DNA from: Salinimicrobium catena
Lineage (GTDB): Bacteria; Bacteroidota; Bacteroidia; Flavobacteriales; Flavobacteriaceae
Length of the DNA: 64,000 nucleotides
Assembly (NCBI RefSeq): GCF_900102915.1
Contig: NZ_FNGG01000008.1
Span: 34,185-98,184 of the forward strand
Reading direction: 5' to 3'
Below, in pieces: positions 7,597 through 16,361 of this stretch. The notes under the pieces were generated by a model that was given only the letters and a program-made list of their open reading frames with translations, had not been told where the DNA came from and made no database searches. How positions within the stretch are numbered: position 1 is the first letter of the stretch; each line of letters opens with the position of its first letter. A program made the position numbers and the translations under genes.

Positions 7597-8768
7597 TATC
7601 CTCTCCTGTATTTCTGGGTCTGTTCAAAAACCTCTTCCAGAATAGCCTTATCTTCCTCTGAAAATTCGATATCCCTTCTGGCCATTACCTTTTCAGCTAC
7701 TTCAAAGGCCTTAACTGTTTTGTAAGTAGTAGTGCCTCCGCTCCCGCCCCAGCTAAAGCTCGGAATGAAATTCCGCGGAAAACCAGCTCCAAAGATGTTC
7801 GCGCTCACGCCTACCACCGTTCCGGTATTGAACATGGTATTGATCCCGCATTTGCTGTGGTCTCCCATCATTAATCCACAAAATTGCAATCCTGTGGGAG
7901 CGAATCTTTCCGAAGAATAATCCCACAGGCGCACTTCAGCGTAATTGTTCTTCAAATTTGAGGTATTGGTATCTGCACCAAGATTACACCACTCCCCTAA
8001 TACAGAATTCCCAAGAAAACCATCATGTCCTTTATTCGAATATCCAAAAATGACAGAATTGTTCACCTCTCCCCCAACTTTACTATGCGGACCGACAGTG
8101 GTAGGTCCGTAAATTTTTGCTCCCAACTTCAAAGTGGCGTGGTCACACATGGCCAGTGGCCCGCGCACAATGCTGCCTTCCATGATCTCGGCCCCGGCAG
8201 CTACATAAACGGGCCCTTGAGAAGCATTGATGATCGCACACTCCATTTTGGCACCTTCCTCCAAAAACACATTTTCAGGAGCTATTACCTGATTGGTCGA
8301 AGAGATCGGTTGACTTTTCCTGTCTCGGGTCAGCTCTTCGAAATCTGCAGCAATGGCCTCTCCGTTCAGGCTGAATATATCCCAGGTGTTCTGAATAAAA
8401 AATGGCTTTCCTTCCAGTTCAATAGAAGTACAGGATTCAAAGTCTACATCCTGATCTTCATAGGCGAAAAAGGCTACGATATCTTCCTCATGAAAAATAG
8501 CTTCTCCCGGCTGCAGGTTGCTGATTTGTTCCACCAGTTCGGCCGTCGGCAAAAAAGCCGCGTTGATCATCACGTTCTCCTCCATTTCCACCATGGGCCA
8601 TTTCCCTGAAAGATAATCTTCTGTAATAGTCGAGGTGGTTGTATTTAAGATCTTTTCCCACTTTTCGCGAATGGTCATAATCCCTATGCGGATATCGGCG
8701 ACAGGTCGGGTGAAGGTAAAAGGCAGCAACTGGTTTCTGGCAGCACCGTCAAAGAGTATGTAATTCAT
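7596..8768 (-). CDS. GlmU-like sugar nucleotidyltransferase/acyltransferase family protein
   Basis: 390 residues from the start MNYILFDGAARNQLLPFTFT. The frame extends 25 codons further upstream (to 8843), but that part is Cys/Phe-rich and unlike the family, so the start at 8768 is used. The N-terminal part has TRPVADIRIGIMTIREKW, typical of the Bacteroidota GlmU-like family. The C-terminal half is a left-handed beta-helix with hexapeptide character (IMEGSIVRGPLAMCDHATLKL, TTVGPHSKVGGEVNNSVIFG). True GlmU makes UDP-GlcNAc, but the canonical pyrophosphorylase signature is degenerate here, so activity on a specific sugar phosphate is unproven. It is followed by a 7-bp repeat array and a terminator. 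Confidence 0.88.
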   Translation of the reverse strand: MNYILFDGAARNQLLPFTFTRPVADIRIGIMTIREKWEKILNTTTSTITEDYLSGKWPMVEMEENVMINAAFLPTAELVEQISNLQPGEAIFHEEDIVAFFAYEDQDVDFESCTSIELEGKPFFIQNTWDIFSLNGEAIAADFEELTRDRKSQPISSTNQVIAPENVFLEEGAKMECAIINASQGPVYVAAGAEIMEGSIVRGPLAMCDHATLKLGAKIYGPTTVGPHSKVGGEVNNSVIFGYSNKGHDGFLGNSVLGEWCNLGADTNTSNLKNNYAEVRLWDYSSERFAPTGLQFCGLMMGDHSKCGINTMFNTGTVVGVSANIFGAGFPRNFIPSFSWGGSGGTTTYKTVKAFEVAEKVMARRDIEFSEEDKAILEEVFEQTQKYRRG

Positions 8769-8853
8769 GAAGTTGGTTCTTTTTAAGGTAAAGGTACAAG
8801 TAAATTTAAAAAGGGAAAATGCCCTGCACCCACGGCATTCCAAAATAATTCAT

Positions 8854-8881
8854 AAAAAAAGCCTCCGCATTGGGAGGCTTT
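8854..8881 (-). terminator. Terminator of rpmE2
   Basis: Leftward stem AAAGCCTCC/GGAGGCTTT with a short loop, followed by a T7 tract. It lies about 20 bp after the L31 stop codon. Confidence 0.87.
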
Positions 8882-8902
8882 AAAAATATGATCTGCGGGA
8901 AA

Positions 8903-9154
8903 TTACTTTTTGAATTTCGCGTATTTGTTCTTGAACTTATCGATACGACCGGCAGTATCCAGTAATTTAGCTTTACCAGTGTAGAATGGGTGAGAAGTTC
9001 TGGAAATCTCCAATTTCACCAAAGGATATTCCTCACCATCAACTTCAATAGTCTCTTTTGTGTTCGCGGTAGACTTAGTGATAAAAACCTCGTCGTTCGA
9101 CATGTCTTTAAACGCTACCAATCTATAATTTTCCGGATGGATTCCCTGCTTCAT
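8903..9154 (-). CDS. rpmE2: 50S ribosomal protein L31, type B (zinc-free form)
   Basis: 83 residues beginning [19 protein letters not shown] with [20 protein letters not shown], the type B L31 signature. The protein sits at the central protuberance of the large subunit and contacts the small subunit. There is no cysteine, so this is the C-minus version that does not bind zinc. The gene is a single transcription unit, with a well-spaced promoter (9193-9222) and its own terminator. Confidence 0.97.
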   Translation of the reverse strand: MKQGIHPENYRLVAFKDMSNDEVFITKSTANTKETIEVDGEEYPLVKLEISRTSHPFYTGKAKLLDTAGRIDKFKNKYAKFKK

Positions 9155-9192
9155 CTCTTTATTCTTTAAAATCTTGTAATTTTTTCGAGGTG

Positions 9193-9222
9193 CAAATTTA
9201 ATTAATTTTTATAAAACAACAA
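9193..9222 (-). promoter_or_regulatory. Bacteroidota-type promoter for rpmE2
   Basis: On the minus strand TTG (9220-9222) and TAAATTTG (9193-9200) are 19 bp apart, the Bacteroidota spacing. The -7 box is 38 bp upstream of the start codon. Confidence 0.78.
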
Positions 9223-9282
9223 GTATTACAAATATATTTTTCACCTCTCATCAAACTTTACACCACGTGTGTAACGTTTTCC

Positions 9283-9290
9283 TATATTTG
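9283..9290 (+). promoter_or_regulatory. -7 promoter box for the DUF4199/glycosyltransferase pair (TATATTTG)
   Basis: TATATTTG sits 37 bp before the ATG at 9328. A TTTA 22 bp upstream is a weak -33 candidate. Confidence 0.65.
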
Positions 9291-9327
9291 CTTACCAACT
9301 GTAATTATCAACCAAATGTAATGTTTT

Positions 9328-9858
9328 ATGGAAACTCAGCAAGCCAAAGCAAGCAAATTTGTTCTTAATTACGGTTTAATCCTTGGTATTATCATGGTCG
9401 TTCTCGGGGTGATCATGTATGTAGCCAATTATCACCTGGACCCGCACTGGTCATTTTCGGTCATTAGTTTTGCCATTTTTATTGCCGTGGTTTTCTACGG
9501 AGTGAAAGCGTTTAAAAATGAGAACGGCGGATTTCTCACTATTGGAGAAGCCATTAAAGTTGGTGTAGGAATTGCGCTTATCGCCGGAATTATTTCCGCG
9601 ATCTGGGCTTTTATTCTTTCCACTTATGTTGAACCCGACTATATGGCTCAAATGGCAGAGATGCAGCGGGAAAAAATGGTGGAGCGTTTCCCCGAAATGA
9701 CAGACCAGCAACTGGATAAAGCTGCCGAAATGAATTCCACTTTCATGAAACCCTGGTTCACCTCTGCAGTTACCATAGTGAGTAATTTATTGTTTGGCCT
9801 GTTGACAGGTCTGGTTGCCGGACTTATCATGAAGCAAAAAAGGCCTTACGACGTTTAA
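9328..9858 (+). CDS. DUF4199 domain-containing membrane protein
   Basis: 176 residues with four predicted membrane segments: about 13-32, 43-59, 73-95 and 147-168 (VSNLLFGLLTGLVAGLIM). The hydrophilic loop between the third and fourth holds AEMQREKMVERFPEMTDQQL. This layout and the GFLTIGEAIKVG segment fit DUF4199, a Bacteroidota inner-membrane family of unknown function. The glycosyltransferase gene starts only 10 bp later, so the two are almost certainly co-transcribed, a pairing I recall from other Flavobacteria. A role in presenting or modifying a lipid-linked sugar is inference only. Confidence 0.88.
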   Translation: METQQAKASKFVLNYGLILGIIMVVLGVIMYVANYHLDPHWSFSVISFAIFIAVVFYGVKAFKNENGGFLTIGEAIKVGVGIALIAGIISAIWAFILSTYVEPDYMAQMAEMQREKMVERFPEMTDQQLDKAAEMNSTFMKPWFTSAVTIVSNLLFGLLTGLVAGLIMKQKRPYDV

Positions 9859-9868
9859 AAAATAGTGC

Positions 9869-10828
9869 ATGCAGTTATCTATCGTCATCCCGCTTCTTAA
9901 CGAAGAAGAATCCTTGAACGAGTTATATAATTGGATCGCGTCTGTGATGCGGTCCAATTCTTTTTCTTATGAGATCCTGTTCATCGATGACGGCAGTACA
10001 GACGATTCCTGGAAGATCATCAAAAAGATAGCTGCGGAAGATCCCTTTGTGAAAGGAATTAAGTTCAACCGCAACTACGGAAAATCCCAGGCCCTGCACG
10101 TAGGTTTCGAAAAAGCCGAAGGCGACGTCATCATCACCATGGATGCCGACCTGCAGGACAACCCTGAAGAAATTCCGGAGTTGTACGACCTGGTGAGCGC
10201 GCAGGGTTACGATCTCATCTCGGGCTGGAAGAAAAAACGCTATGATTCTGTGCTTTCCAAAAACCTGCCGTCCAAATTATTCAATGCAGCCGCCCGAAAG
10301 ACCTCAGGATTAAAGCTACACGATTTTAACTGCGGACTCAAGGCCTATCGCAAGGCGGTGGTAAAGAATATAGATGTGTACGGTGAAATGCACCGTTACA
10401 TTCCTGTTTTGGCGAAGAATGCGGGTTATTCCAGAATTGATGAAAAGGTGGTGCAACACCAGGCCCGCAAATACGGAAAAACAAAATTTGGCGCTGAACG
10501 TTTCATAAACGGTTTTCTCGACCTCATCACCATCTGGTTCCTGTCTAAGTTCGGAAAGCGCCCCATGCACCTTTTTGGCGCCCTGGGAGTGCTGATGTTC
10601 TTCTTCGGATTCATTTCCGCGGCATGGATAGGTGCTTCAAAGCTGTACAAGCTTTATCACGGCCTGCCCAGCATTTTGGTGACCGATAATCCGTGGTTCT
10701 ATATTTCCCTTACCAGCATGATCCTTGGAACGCTGTTATTCCTTGCCGGTTTCCTTGGAGAATTGATCCTTAGGAGCAGCCGGGAACAGGAACGATACCG
10801 CATTAGCGAAACTACCGGCCAGTTTTAA
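9869..10828 (+). CDS. Family 2 glycosyltransferase, DPM1/GtrB-like
   Basis: 319 residues. The GT-A domain (about 1-225) has NEEESL near residue 11, FIDDGSTDDSW (DD at 40-41), and TMDADLQDNPEEIPEL with the DxD-type metal site. Two C-terminal membrane helices (about 233-257 and 270-295) place it in the GtrB/ArnC/DPM1 group that transfers a sugar from a nucleotide donor to undecaprenyl or dolichyl phosphate at the cytoplasmic face. Donor and acceptor cannot be determined. It follows the DUF4199 gene by 10 bp. Confidence 0.92.
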   Translation: MQLSIVIPLLNEEESLNELYNWIASVMRSNSFSYEILFIDDGSTDDSWKIIKKIAAEDPFVKGIKFNRNYGKSQALHVGFEKAEGDVIITMDADLQDNPEEIPELYDLVSAQGYDLISGWKKKRYDSVLSKNLPSKLFNAAARKTSGLKLHDFNCGLKAYRKAVVKNIDVYGEMHRYIPVLAKNAGYSRIDEKVVQHQARKYGKTKFGAERFINGFLDLITIWFLSKFGKRPMHLFGALGVLMFFFGFISAAWIGASKLYKLYHGLPSILVTDNPWFYISLTSMILGTLLFLAGFLGELILRSSREQERYRISETTGQF

Positions 10829-10850
10829 TTCCCTTTCCCACATAAATCCT

Positions 10851-10858
10851 TATTTTTG
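10851..10858 (+). promoter_or_regulatory. -7 promoter box for the phosphohexomutase gene (TATTTTTG)
   Basis: TATTTTTG fits TAnnTTTG and lies 23 bp before the ATG at 10882. Confidence 0.6.
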
Positions 10859-10881
10859 TTGCTGAAAAAAATGCAACCAAA

Positions 10882-12612
10882 ATGAGTTATTACGATATAA
10901 AAAGCAAGGCAGAGGCCTGGCTGAAGCCTTCTTTTGATGAAGAAACCCAAAAGGAGGTTCGGGAAATGCTGGAGAAGGACTCCAATGAACTAAAAGAAAG
11001 TTTTTACAGGGACCTGGAGTTCGGTACCGGCGGAATGCGCGGTATTATGGGCGTGGGGACCAACAAGATCAACAAATACACCCTTGGTAAGAACACCCAG
11101 GGACTTTCAGATTATTTAAAGAAGCAATTCCCTGAAGAAGACCTAAAGGTGGTCATCGCTTACGATTGCCGTAATAACAGTAAGGAACTCGCACAGGTAG
11201 TGGCCGATGTTTTTTCGGCTAATGATATAAAGGTGTTCCTATTCTCGAATTTAAGACCTACGCCGGAACTTTCTTTTTCGGTAAAATATCTTGACTGCCA
11301 CTGTGGGATCGTTTTGACCGCAAGCCACAACCCACCTGAATATAACGGATACAAGGTTTACTGGCAGGACGGTGGCCAGTTGGTGCCGCCTCAGGACAAG
11401 GAGATCGTAGAACAGATCGCTACCCTTGATTATGAGGAGATCAAGTTTGAAGCGAATAAGGATCTGATCACTTTCATAGATTCTGAAGTTGATGAAGCCT
11501 TCGCAAAAGCTTCTGTTGAGAACGGAAGCTTTGACACTTCGGCTTCAGCAAAAGATGACCTGAAGATCGTATTCACCTCGCTGCACGGCACCTCCATCAC
11601 CATGATCCCAAAGGTTCTGGAACAGGCCGGTTATAAGAACGTGAGCATAGTTCAGGAACAAAAAGAACCGGACGGAAATTTTCCTACCGTAGAATCACCA
11701 AATCCGGAAGAACCGGCTGCTTTGAAAATGGCGCTTGAGCTGGCAGATAAAGAGAATGCAGACATTGTTATAGGCACAGATCCCGATAGTGACCGATTGG
11801 GGATAGCAGTTCGGGATCGTAGTAACGAAATGGTTCTTCTAAACGGAAATCAGACGATGCTTGTCATGACCTGGTTTCTTTTAGAGCAGTGGAAAAAGCA
11901 AGGAAAGATCAATGGAAAAGAATTCGTTGGCTCCACCATTGTTTCCACTCCTATGTTAAGGATCCTGGTGCAGGATTACGGTGTAGAATACAAAGAAGGA
12001 CTTACCGGCTTTAAATGGATCGCCAAAATGATCAAGGACAATCCGGGGCTGGATTTCATTGGCGGGGGCGAGGAGAGTTTCGGGTTCATGGTAGGGGATT
12101 TTGTACGTGACAAAGACGCGGTAACCTCTACCCTGCTTGCGTGCGAGATCGCTGCCCAGATGAAAGCCGAAGGCATCTCCTTCTATGAAAAGATGCTGGA
12201 GTTATATGTGAAATACGGGTTCTATAAAGAAGAACTGATCTCCCTGGTCAAAAAAGGTATTGACGGGGCAGAACAGATAAAGAAGATGATGGTGGATCTA
12301 AGGGAAAACCCGCTTGCCGAAATTGGCGGCGAAAAAGTGGTTTTGGTCGAGGATTACCAAAGTTCCAAAGCTTTTGAATATGGGCTAACCGATACCGACA
12401 TCAAGCCACTGGAAGTTCCAAAATCGAATGTGTTGATCTATTACACAGAGAACGGGACAAAAGTAGCTGCCCGTCCCAGCGGGACAGAACCCAAGATCAA
12501 ATTCTACATAAGTGTCAATGCGCCTTTAGATTCTGTAGAGGACTTTGAAAAGATAGAAAAAGAACTTTCAGAAAAGATAGTCGCTATTCGCTCTGAGCTT
12601 AAACTGGCTTAA
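10882..12612 (+). CDS. Phospho-sugar mutase (phosphoglucomutase/phosphomannomutase family)
   Basis: 576 residues of the alpha-D-phosphohexomutase superfamily, long (PGM2/PgcA-like) type. It should interconvert hexose 1- and 6-phosphates. All four signature loops are present: the phosphoserine loop TASHNPPEYNGYK (Ser148), the Mg loop GTDPDSDRLGIAV (about 297-309), the sugar loop GGGEESFGF (about 394-402), and the phosphate-binding RPSGTEPKIKFYI near 530. Early EFGTGGMRGIMG matches PgcA-type enzymes. Glucose versus mannose preference is not certain. The MsbA-type exporter gene begins 11 bp downstream. Confidence 0.94.
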   Translation: MSYYDIKSKAEAWLKPSFDEETQKEVREMLEKDSNELKESFYRDLEFGTGGMRGIMGVGTNKINKYTLGKNTQGLSDYLKKQFPEEDLKVVIAYDCRNNSKELAQVVADVFSANDIKVFLFSNLRPTPELSFSVKYLDCHCGIVLTASHNPPEYNGYKVYWQDGGQLVPPQDKEIVEQIATLDYEEIKFEANKDLITFIDSEVDEAFAKASVENGSFDTSASAKDDLKIVFTSLHGTSITMIPKVLEQAGYKNVSIVQEQKEPDGNFPTVESPNPEEPAALKMALELADKENADIVIGTDPDSDRLGIAVRDRSNEMVLLNGNQTMLVMTWFLLEQWKKQGKINGKEFVGSTIVSTPMLRILVQDYGVEYKEGLTGFKWIAKMIKDNPGLDFIGGGEESFGFMVGDFVRDKDAVTSTLLACEIAAQMKAEGISFYEKMLELYVKYGFYKEELISLVKKGIDGAEQIKKMMVDLRENPLAEIGGEKVVLVEDYQSSKAFEYGLTDTDIKPLEVPKSNVLIYYTENGTKVAARPSGTEPKIKFYISVNAPLDSVEDFEKIEKELSEKIVAIRSELKLA

Positions 12613-12623
12613 GCCGCTTTTGA

Positions 12624-14447
12624 ATGAATTATTTTAAAAAGATCCTTCAGTTTGCCGTACCCTACAAGAGGTTCGCGGTTCTGAACATTATTTGCAACGT
12701 TTTTTACGCCCTTTTCAGCACCTTGTCTTTCCTGGCACTTATTCCGGTGATCCAGATCCTGTTCGATAAGACCAAAAGAGTGGCCGAAGCCCCGAAATGG
12801 GAAGGCTGGGGAGGCGCAAAAGGCTATTTCACTGGAGCCTTTAATTATGAAGTGACTCAAAGGATAAACCAGGACGAGGTTTCTGCCCTGCTTTTTGTAT
12901 GTGGAGTGGTGGTGGTGCTGTTCTTTCTCAAGAACATGTTCGGGTATCTTGCTGCATTTTTTATCACTTTTCTTAGAAACGGGGTTTTAAGGGATGTTCG
13001 AGATGCCATTTACGATAAGATCCTGGCCCTGCCTGTTTCTTATTTTTCAGAAAAAAAGAAAGGAGATACCATTTCCCGCATCACGGCCGATGTGAATGAA
13101 GTGCAGACTTCTTTTCTTTCTATTCTGGAATTGATCGTTCGCGAACCGCTCACCATCATTTTTACCATTACAGCAATGTTGTTGATGAGCCCCACGCTCA
13201 CTATTTTCGTCTTTATCTTTTTGCCGATTTCCGGATTCATTATTTCGGTGATCGGGAAAAAATTGAAAAGCCAGTCCAACCTGGCACAGGAAGAGAACGG
13301 GCATTTTCTTTCGTTGGTGGAAGAAACCCTTTCAAGCCTTAAGATTGTAAAAGGTTTCAATGCCGAGGATAAATTCCGAAGCAAGTTCAGGAGTTCCACA
13401 CACCGGCTCAAAAAGATCCTTGACAGCCTTATCAACAGGCAAAATCTTGCCTCACCTACCAGTGAATTCCTGGGGATCTTTGTCATTGTGATCATTCTTT
13501 GGTTTGGCGGCAACATGGTGCTTGTGGAAGGAACACTTGACGGTGCGACCTTTATCGCCTTCATGGGTCTCGCCTATAACATCCTTACCCCGGCAAAACA
13601 GATAAGTAAGGCGACCTATAGTGTCAAGAAAGGTGATGCAGCTGCAGAAAGGATCTTTCAGGTACTGGAAACCGAATCAAACATAGTGGACGCACCCAAT
13701 GCCATTGAAAAAGAAGATTTTGAACAGGCCGTACAGATCGAAAACATCTCTTTTAGATACGAAGACGAATATGTACTGAACAACTTCAGCATTGAGGTGC
13801 CAAAAGGTTCTACGGTGGCCCTTGTTGGCCAGTCGGGTAGCGGAAAATCGACCATTGCCAACCTCATCACCCGTTTTTACGATGTCAATGAAGGGGCGAT
13901 CAAGATCGATGGTGTTGACATAAGGCAGATCAGCAAAAGATCACTGCGGAACTTGATGGGGCTTGTTACTCAAGATAGTATTCTCTTCAATGATACCATC
14001 AGGAACAATGTAAATCTTGGAAAGGAAAATGCGACCGATGAGGAGATCATCGATGCCCTGAAGATCGCAAACGCTTGGGAATTTGTAAAAGACCTGCCAC
14101 AGCAACTGGAAACCAATATTGGAGACAGCGGGAACAAACTCAGCGGCGGACAGAAACAGCGGCTTTCCATTGCACGTGCGGTGCTAAAGAATCCGCCCAT
14201 TATGATCCTCGATGAGGCTACCTCGGCACTTGATACCGAAAGTGAACGCCTGGTGCAAAAAGCCCTCGAGAACATGATGAAGAACCGCACTTCTATAGTG
14301 ATCGCCCACAGGCTTTCTACCATTCAAAATGCCGATAAGATCGTGGTCATGCAGAAAGGCCAGATCGTTGAACAGGGCAAACATGAAGAACTTTTAGCCA
14401 AAAGATCTACCTATCAAAAACTTGTAGAAATGCAATCCTTCGATTAG
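12624..14447 (+). CDS. ABC exporter, fused permease and ATPase (MsbA-like)
   Basis: 607 residues. An N-terminal six-helix transmembrane domain (about 15-345) is followed by an ATPase domain with Walker A GQSGSGKST (about 400), signature LSGGQKQR, Walker B PIMILDEAT and the H-loop IVIAHRLST. As a half-transporter it would act as a homodimer. The MsbA/lipid-A-core flippase group is the closest general match, but many exporters of lipids, drugs or peptides look alike. Co-directional with the phosphohexomutase gene at 11 bp; a perfect terminator follows at 14481. Confidence 0.93.
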   Translation: MNYFKKILQFAVPYKRFAVLNIICNVFYALFSTLSFLALIPVIQILFDKTKRVAEAPKWEGWGGAKGYFTGAFNYEVTQRINQDEVSALLFVCGVVVVLFFLKNMFGYLAAFFITFLRNGVLRDVRDAIYDKILALPVSYFSEKKKGDTISRITADVNEVQTSFLSILELIVREPLTIIFTITAMLLMSPTLTIFVFIFLPISGFIISVIGKKLKSQSNLAQEENGHFLSLVEETLSSLKIVKGFNAEDKFRSKFRSSTHRLKKILDSLINRQNLASPTSEFLGIFVIVIILWFGGNMVLVEGTLDGATFIAFMGLAYNILTPAKQISKATYSVKKGDAAAERIFQVLETESNIVDAPNAIEKEDFEQAVQIENISFRYEDEYVLNNFSIEVPKGSTVALVGQSGSGKSTIANLITRFYDVNEGAIKIDGVDIRQISKRSLRNLMGLVTQDSILFNDTIRNNVNLGKENATDEEIIDALKIANAWEFVKDLPQQLETNIGDSGNKLSGGQKQRLSIARAVLKNPPIMILDEATSALDTESERLVQKALENMMKNRTSIVIAHRLSTIQNADKIVVMQKGQIVEQGKHEELLAKRSTYQKLVEMQSFD

Positions 14448-14480
14448 GCCTACAAAGACTTTCTTAAAGTACAGGAATAA

Positions 14481-14511
14481 AAAAATGGATGAAGTAGGTT
14501 CATCCATTTTT
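14481..14511 (+). terminator. Terminator after the ABC exporter gene
   Basis: A perfect 13-bp stem (AAAAATGGATGAA with TTCATCCATTTTT, 5-base loop). The flanking A and T tracts make it usable in both directions. Confidence 0.88.
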
Positions 14512-14749
14512 CATTTAATCTTACCTGCCGTTTTGGGGCTAACGGAGATAAGATCTCCACTATTTGGAGCAAAAAAGATAACTTTTTCACAATGTGAAGA
14601 TACTACAAAAATTCATACAAACAAACTTTTTGTGTATTTTATCTTTATTTTGTGTATTTCATCGATGTTTTAGTCATTTGAAAAGCTGAGATCAGGTTGG
14701 GGAATTCCTCTTATCTTTACCCTCTGAAAAAAAAGCTGCTCCCAGAAAA
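14512..14749. other. Gene-free AT-rich spacer before the sigma factor operon
   Basis: No convincing reading frame or RNA. It holds runs of T and repeated TTTTGTGTATTT-like words (around 14627-14660) and, at 14712-14719, TATCTTTA, one base off a -7 box, which could serve the downstream sigma operon. Confidence 0.5.
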
Positions 14750-15295
14750 TTGAAAAACGGCGAAGAAAAATTGTTACGTGACCTTCAGGATCCTCAAAAG
14801 CGTGATGAGGCTTTTAGAGAACTGCTGCGCCTGTACCAGGAACGGCTTTACTGGCAGATAAGAAACATCGTAAAAAACCATGAGGATGCAGATGATGTGC
14901 TCCAGAATACCTTTATCAAGATCTACCGGAATATTGGGAAATTTAAAGGGGACAGCCAGTTGTTTTCCTGGATGTACCGTATAGCTACGAACGAATCGCT
15001 TACTTTCCTAAAAAAAAGAGCAAGAGAACTGCACATTTCTTCAGAAGAACTACAGCAACAGATCATCGATAATCTCGAAACCGATGTATATTTTGAAGGG
15101 GATAAAATTCAGCTAAAATTACAGCGGGCTATCGCAACACTTCCCGAAAAACAACAACAGGTTTTCAACATGAAGTATTTCCAGGAGTTGAAATACAAGG
15201 AAATTTCTGATATCTTAGGAACTTCAGAAGGTGCATTAAAAGCCTCCTATCACATTGCTACAAAAAAAGTAGAAGAATATTTAAAAAGCCATTAA
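14750..15295 (+). CDS. ECF-type RNA polymerase sigma factor
   Basis: 181 residues. Region 2 is at about 25-90 (DADDVLQNTFIKIYRNIGKF, then SWMYRIATNES). Region 4 is at about 125-175 (LPEKQQQVFNMKYF, YKEISDILGTSEGALKASYH, a helix-turn-helix). The likely start is a TTG at 14750 because family alignment begins near LLRDLQDPQKRDEAF; no ATG precedes it in frame. The next two genes, an apparent membrane anti-sigma protein and a small periplasmic CpxP/Spy-like protein, are arranged as a stress-sensing module typical of Bacteroidota. The -7 region resembles TATCTTTA. Confidence 0.92.
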   Translation: MKNGEEKLLRDLQDPQKRDEAFRELLRLYQERLYWQIRNIVKNHEDADDVLQNTFIKIYRNIGKFKGDSQLFSWMYRIATNESLTFLKKRARELHISSEELQQQIIDNLETDVYFEGDKIQLKLQRAIATLPEKQQQVFNMKYFQELKYKEISDILGTSEGALKASYHIATKKVEEYLKSH

Positions 15296-15327
15296 ACCTT
15301 GCCGAGAAAATTCAGTCAAATAATCAA

Positions 15328-15858
15328 ATGAAAAAGAACGGGTTACCATACAGGAAAGATGCAGGTTTTAAAGTTCCGGAGAATTATTTTTCCAATCTTG
15401 AAGCCAGGCTAATGGCTCAGATCAATTCTGAAGAGAAGGATTCTGCCTTGCCACAAAGCTCCTCTCCCTTTAAGGTGCCCGACACTTACTTTGAAGATTT
15501 CGAGTCCCGAGTGAACGAAAAGCTTTCCGCAGAGAGGAAAGATGTCAAGGTGGTGCCGCTGTTCAACAAAAAACACCTGTCCTATCTGGCAGGAGTTGCT
15601 GCCGTGCTGGCGGTGATCATTAGCTCTGTGGTGTTTAACCGTTCACAGAATTTTAATTATAACGACCTGGACGTGCTGGCAGTGGAAAATTATTTGCTCG
15701 AAACCTTTGAATATACCAGCCCCGAAGAAACACATTTACTTAAAGAAGGTGACTTCAGCTTTGCCACAACTCCCAGTTCTAACCTGGATAGGGAGGCCCT
15801 GTTGGAGTACCTGAACGAAAACATGGAAGATCCTTCCCTCCTACTTAATGAAGAATGA
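15328..15858 (+). CDS. Putative membrane anti-sigma protein
   Basis: 176 residues with one membrane segment at about 88-106 (YLAGVAAVLAVIISSVVF). The cytoplasmic N-terminus contains a duplicated motif: GFKVPENYFSNLEARL near residue 13 and PFKVPDTYFEDFESRV near residue 48. The C-terminal part is acidic and would lie in the periplasm. No zinc-binding anti-sigma motif (HxxxCxxC) is present. Position directly after an ECF sigma gene (32-bp gap) and before a CpxP-like gene (1-bp gap) suggests an anti-sigma role; this is inferred from context. Confidence 0.82.
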   Translation: MKKNGLPYRKDAGFKVPENYFSNLEARLMAQINSEEKDSALPQSSSPFKVPDTYFEDFESRVNEKLSAERKDVKVVPLFNKKHLSYLAGVAAVLAVIISSVVFNRSQNFNYNDLDVLAVENYLLETFEYTSPEETHLLKEGDFSFATTPSSNLDREALLEYLNENMEDPSLLLNEE

Positions 15859-15859
15859 C

Positions 15860-16297
15860 ATGAAAAAATTGATCTTTTTATTCCTTCTCCTACTTGGCAG
15901 CATGACAAGCCAGGCGCAGGACAGGGATGAGCACCGGGAAAAAATAAAGGCGCTCAAAACTGCTCATATTACCGAAGGTCTTGATCTCACGACCAAAGAA
16001 GCTGAGCAATTCTGGCCCATCTATAATGAATTTCAGGAAAAAAGAAGGGATCTCTACCGCAGGGAAAGAGCCGATATTGAAAACCTGGAATGCATGAGCG
16101 AAGATGAGGCAACCGGGAAGCTCAATGAATATGTGGAGATCGAAAAACAGGATTTCCTCCTTAAAAAACAATATTATCGTGATCTAAGGCAGATCTTCTC
16201 TGCCAAAAAGATCATGCAGCTCAAGCAGCTCGAAGACGAATTCAACCGGAAACTGATGCGGGAATACCGCTCCCGGCGCGAGAATTCGCAGAAGTAA
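15860..16297 (+). CDS. Periplasmic Spy/CpxP-like sensor of the ECF module
   Basis: About 145 residues. The signal peptide MKKLIFLFLLLLGSMTSQAQ is followed by a helical charged domain (EHREKIKALKTAHITEGLDL, then AEQFWPIYNEFQEKRRDLYR, and LKQLEDEFNRKLMREYRSRR). Charge pattern and length resemble the CpxP/Spy/LTxxQ family of periplasmic stress proteins, often placed after ECF sigma and anti-sigma genes in Flavobacteria. The start at 15860 is chosen over 15848 because it begins a clean signal peptide 1 bp after the previous stop. It probably feeds envelope stress to the anti-sigma protein, which is inference. Confidence 0.83.
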   Translation: MKKLIFLFLLLLGSMTSQAQDRDEHREKIKALKTAHITEGLDLTTKEAEQFWPIYNEFQEKRRDLYRRERADIENLECMSEDEATGKLNEYVEIEKQDFLLKKQYYRDLRQIFSAKKIMQLKQLEDEFNRKLMREYRSRRENSQK

Positions 16298-16322
16298 ACT
16301 TTGTATGGTTGGTTAGTTGAAG

Positions 16323-16361
16323 TGGTCCGGAGAGGAATTATCCTTCCGGACCATTTTTTTT
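16323..16361 (+). terminator. Terminator of the ECF sigma module
   Basis: Stem TGGTCCGGA/TCCGGACCA with a 13-base loop and a T8 tail; the tail runs into the stop codon of the convergent BNR-repeat gene. Confidence 0.9.

Noticed and set aside
8769..8843. N-terminal extension of the GlmU-like frame
   Set aside because: The extra 25 residues are Cys/Phe-rich, unlike the family, and overlap the region near the rpmE2 terminator; the start at 8768 matches the conserved MNYILFDG beginning.
14485..14673. 62-codon reading frame after the ABC exporter gene
   Set aside because: It begins inside a perfect 13-bp terminator stem and has no family-like sequence; the stem explains the DNA.
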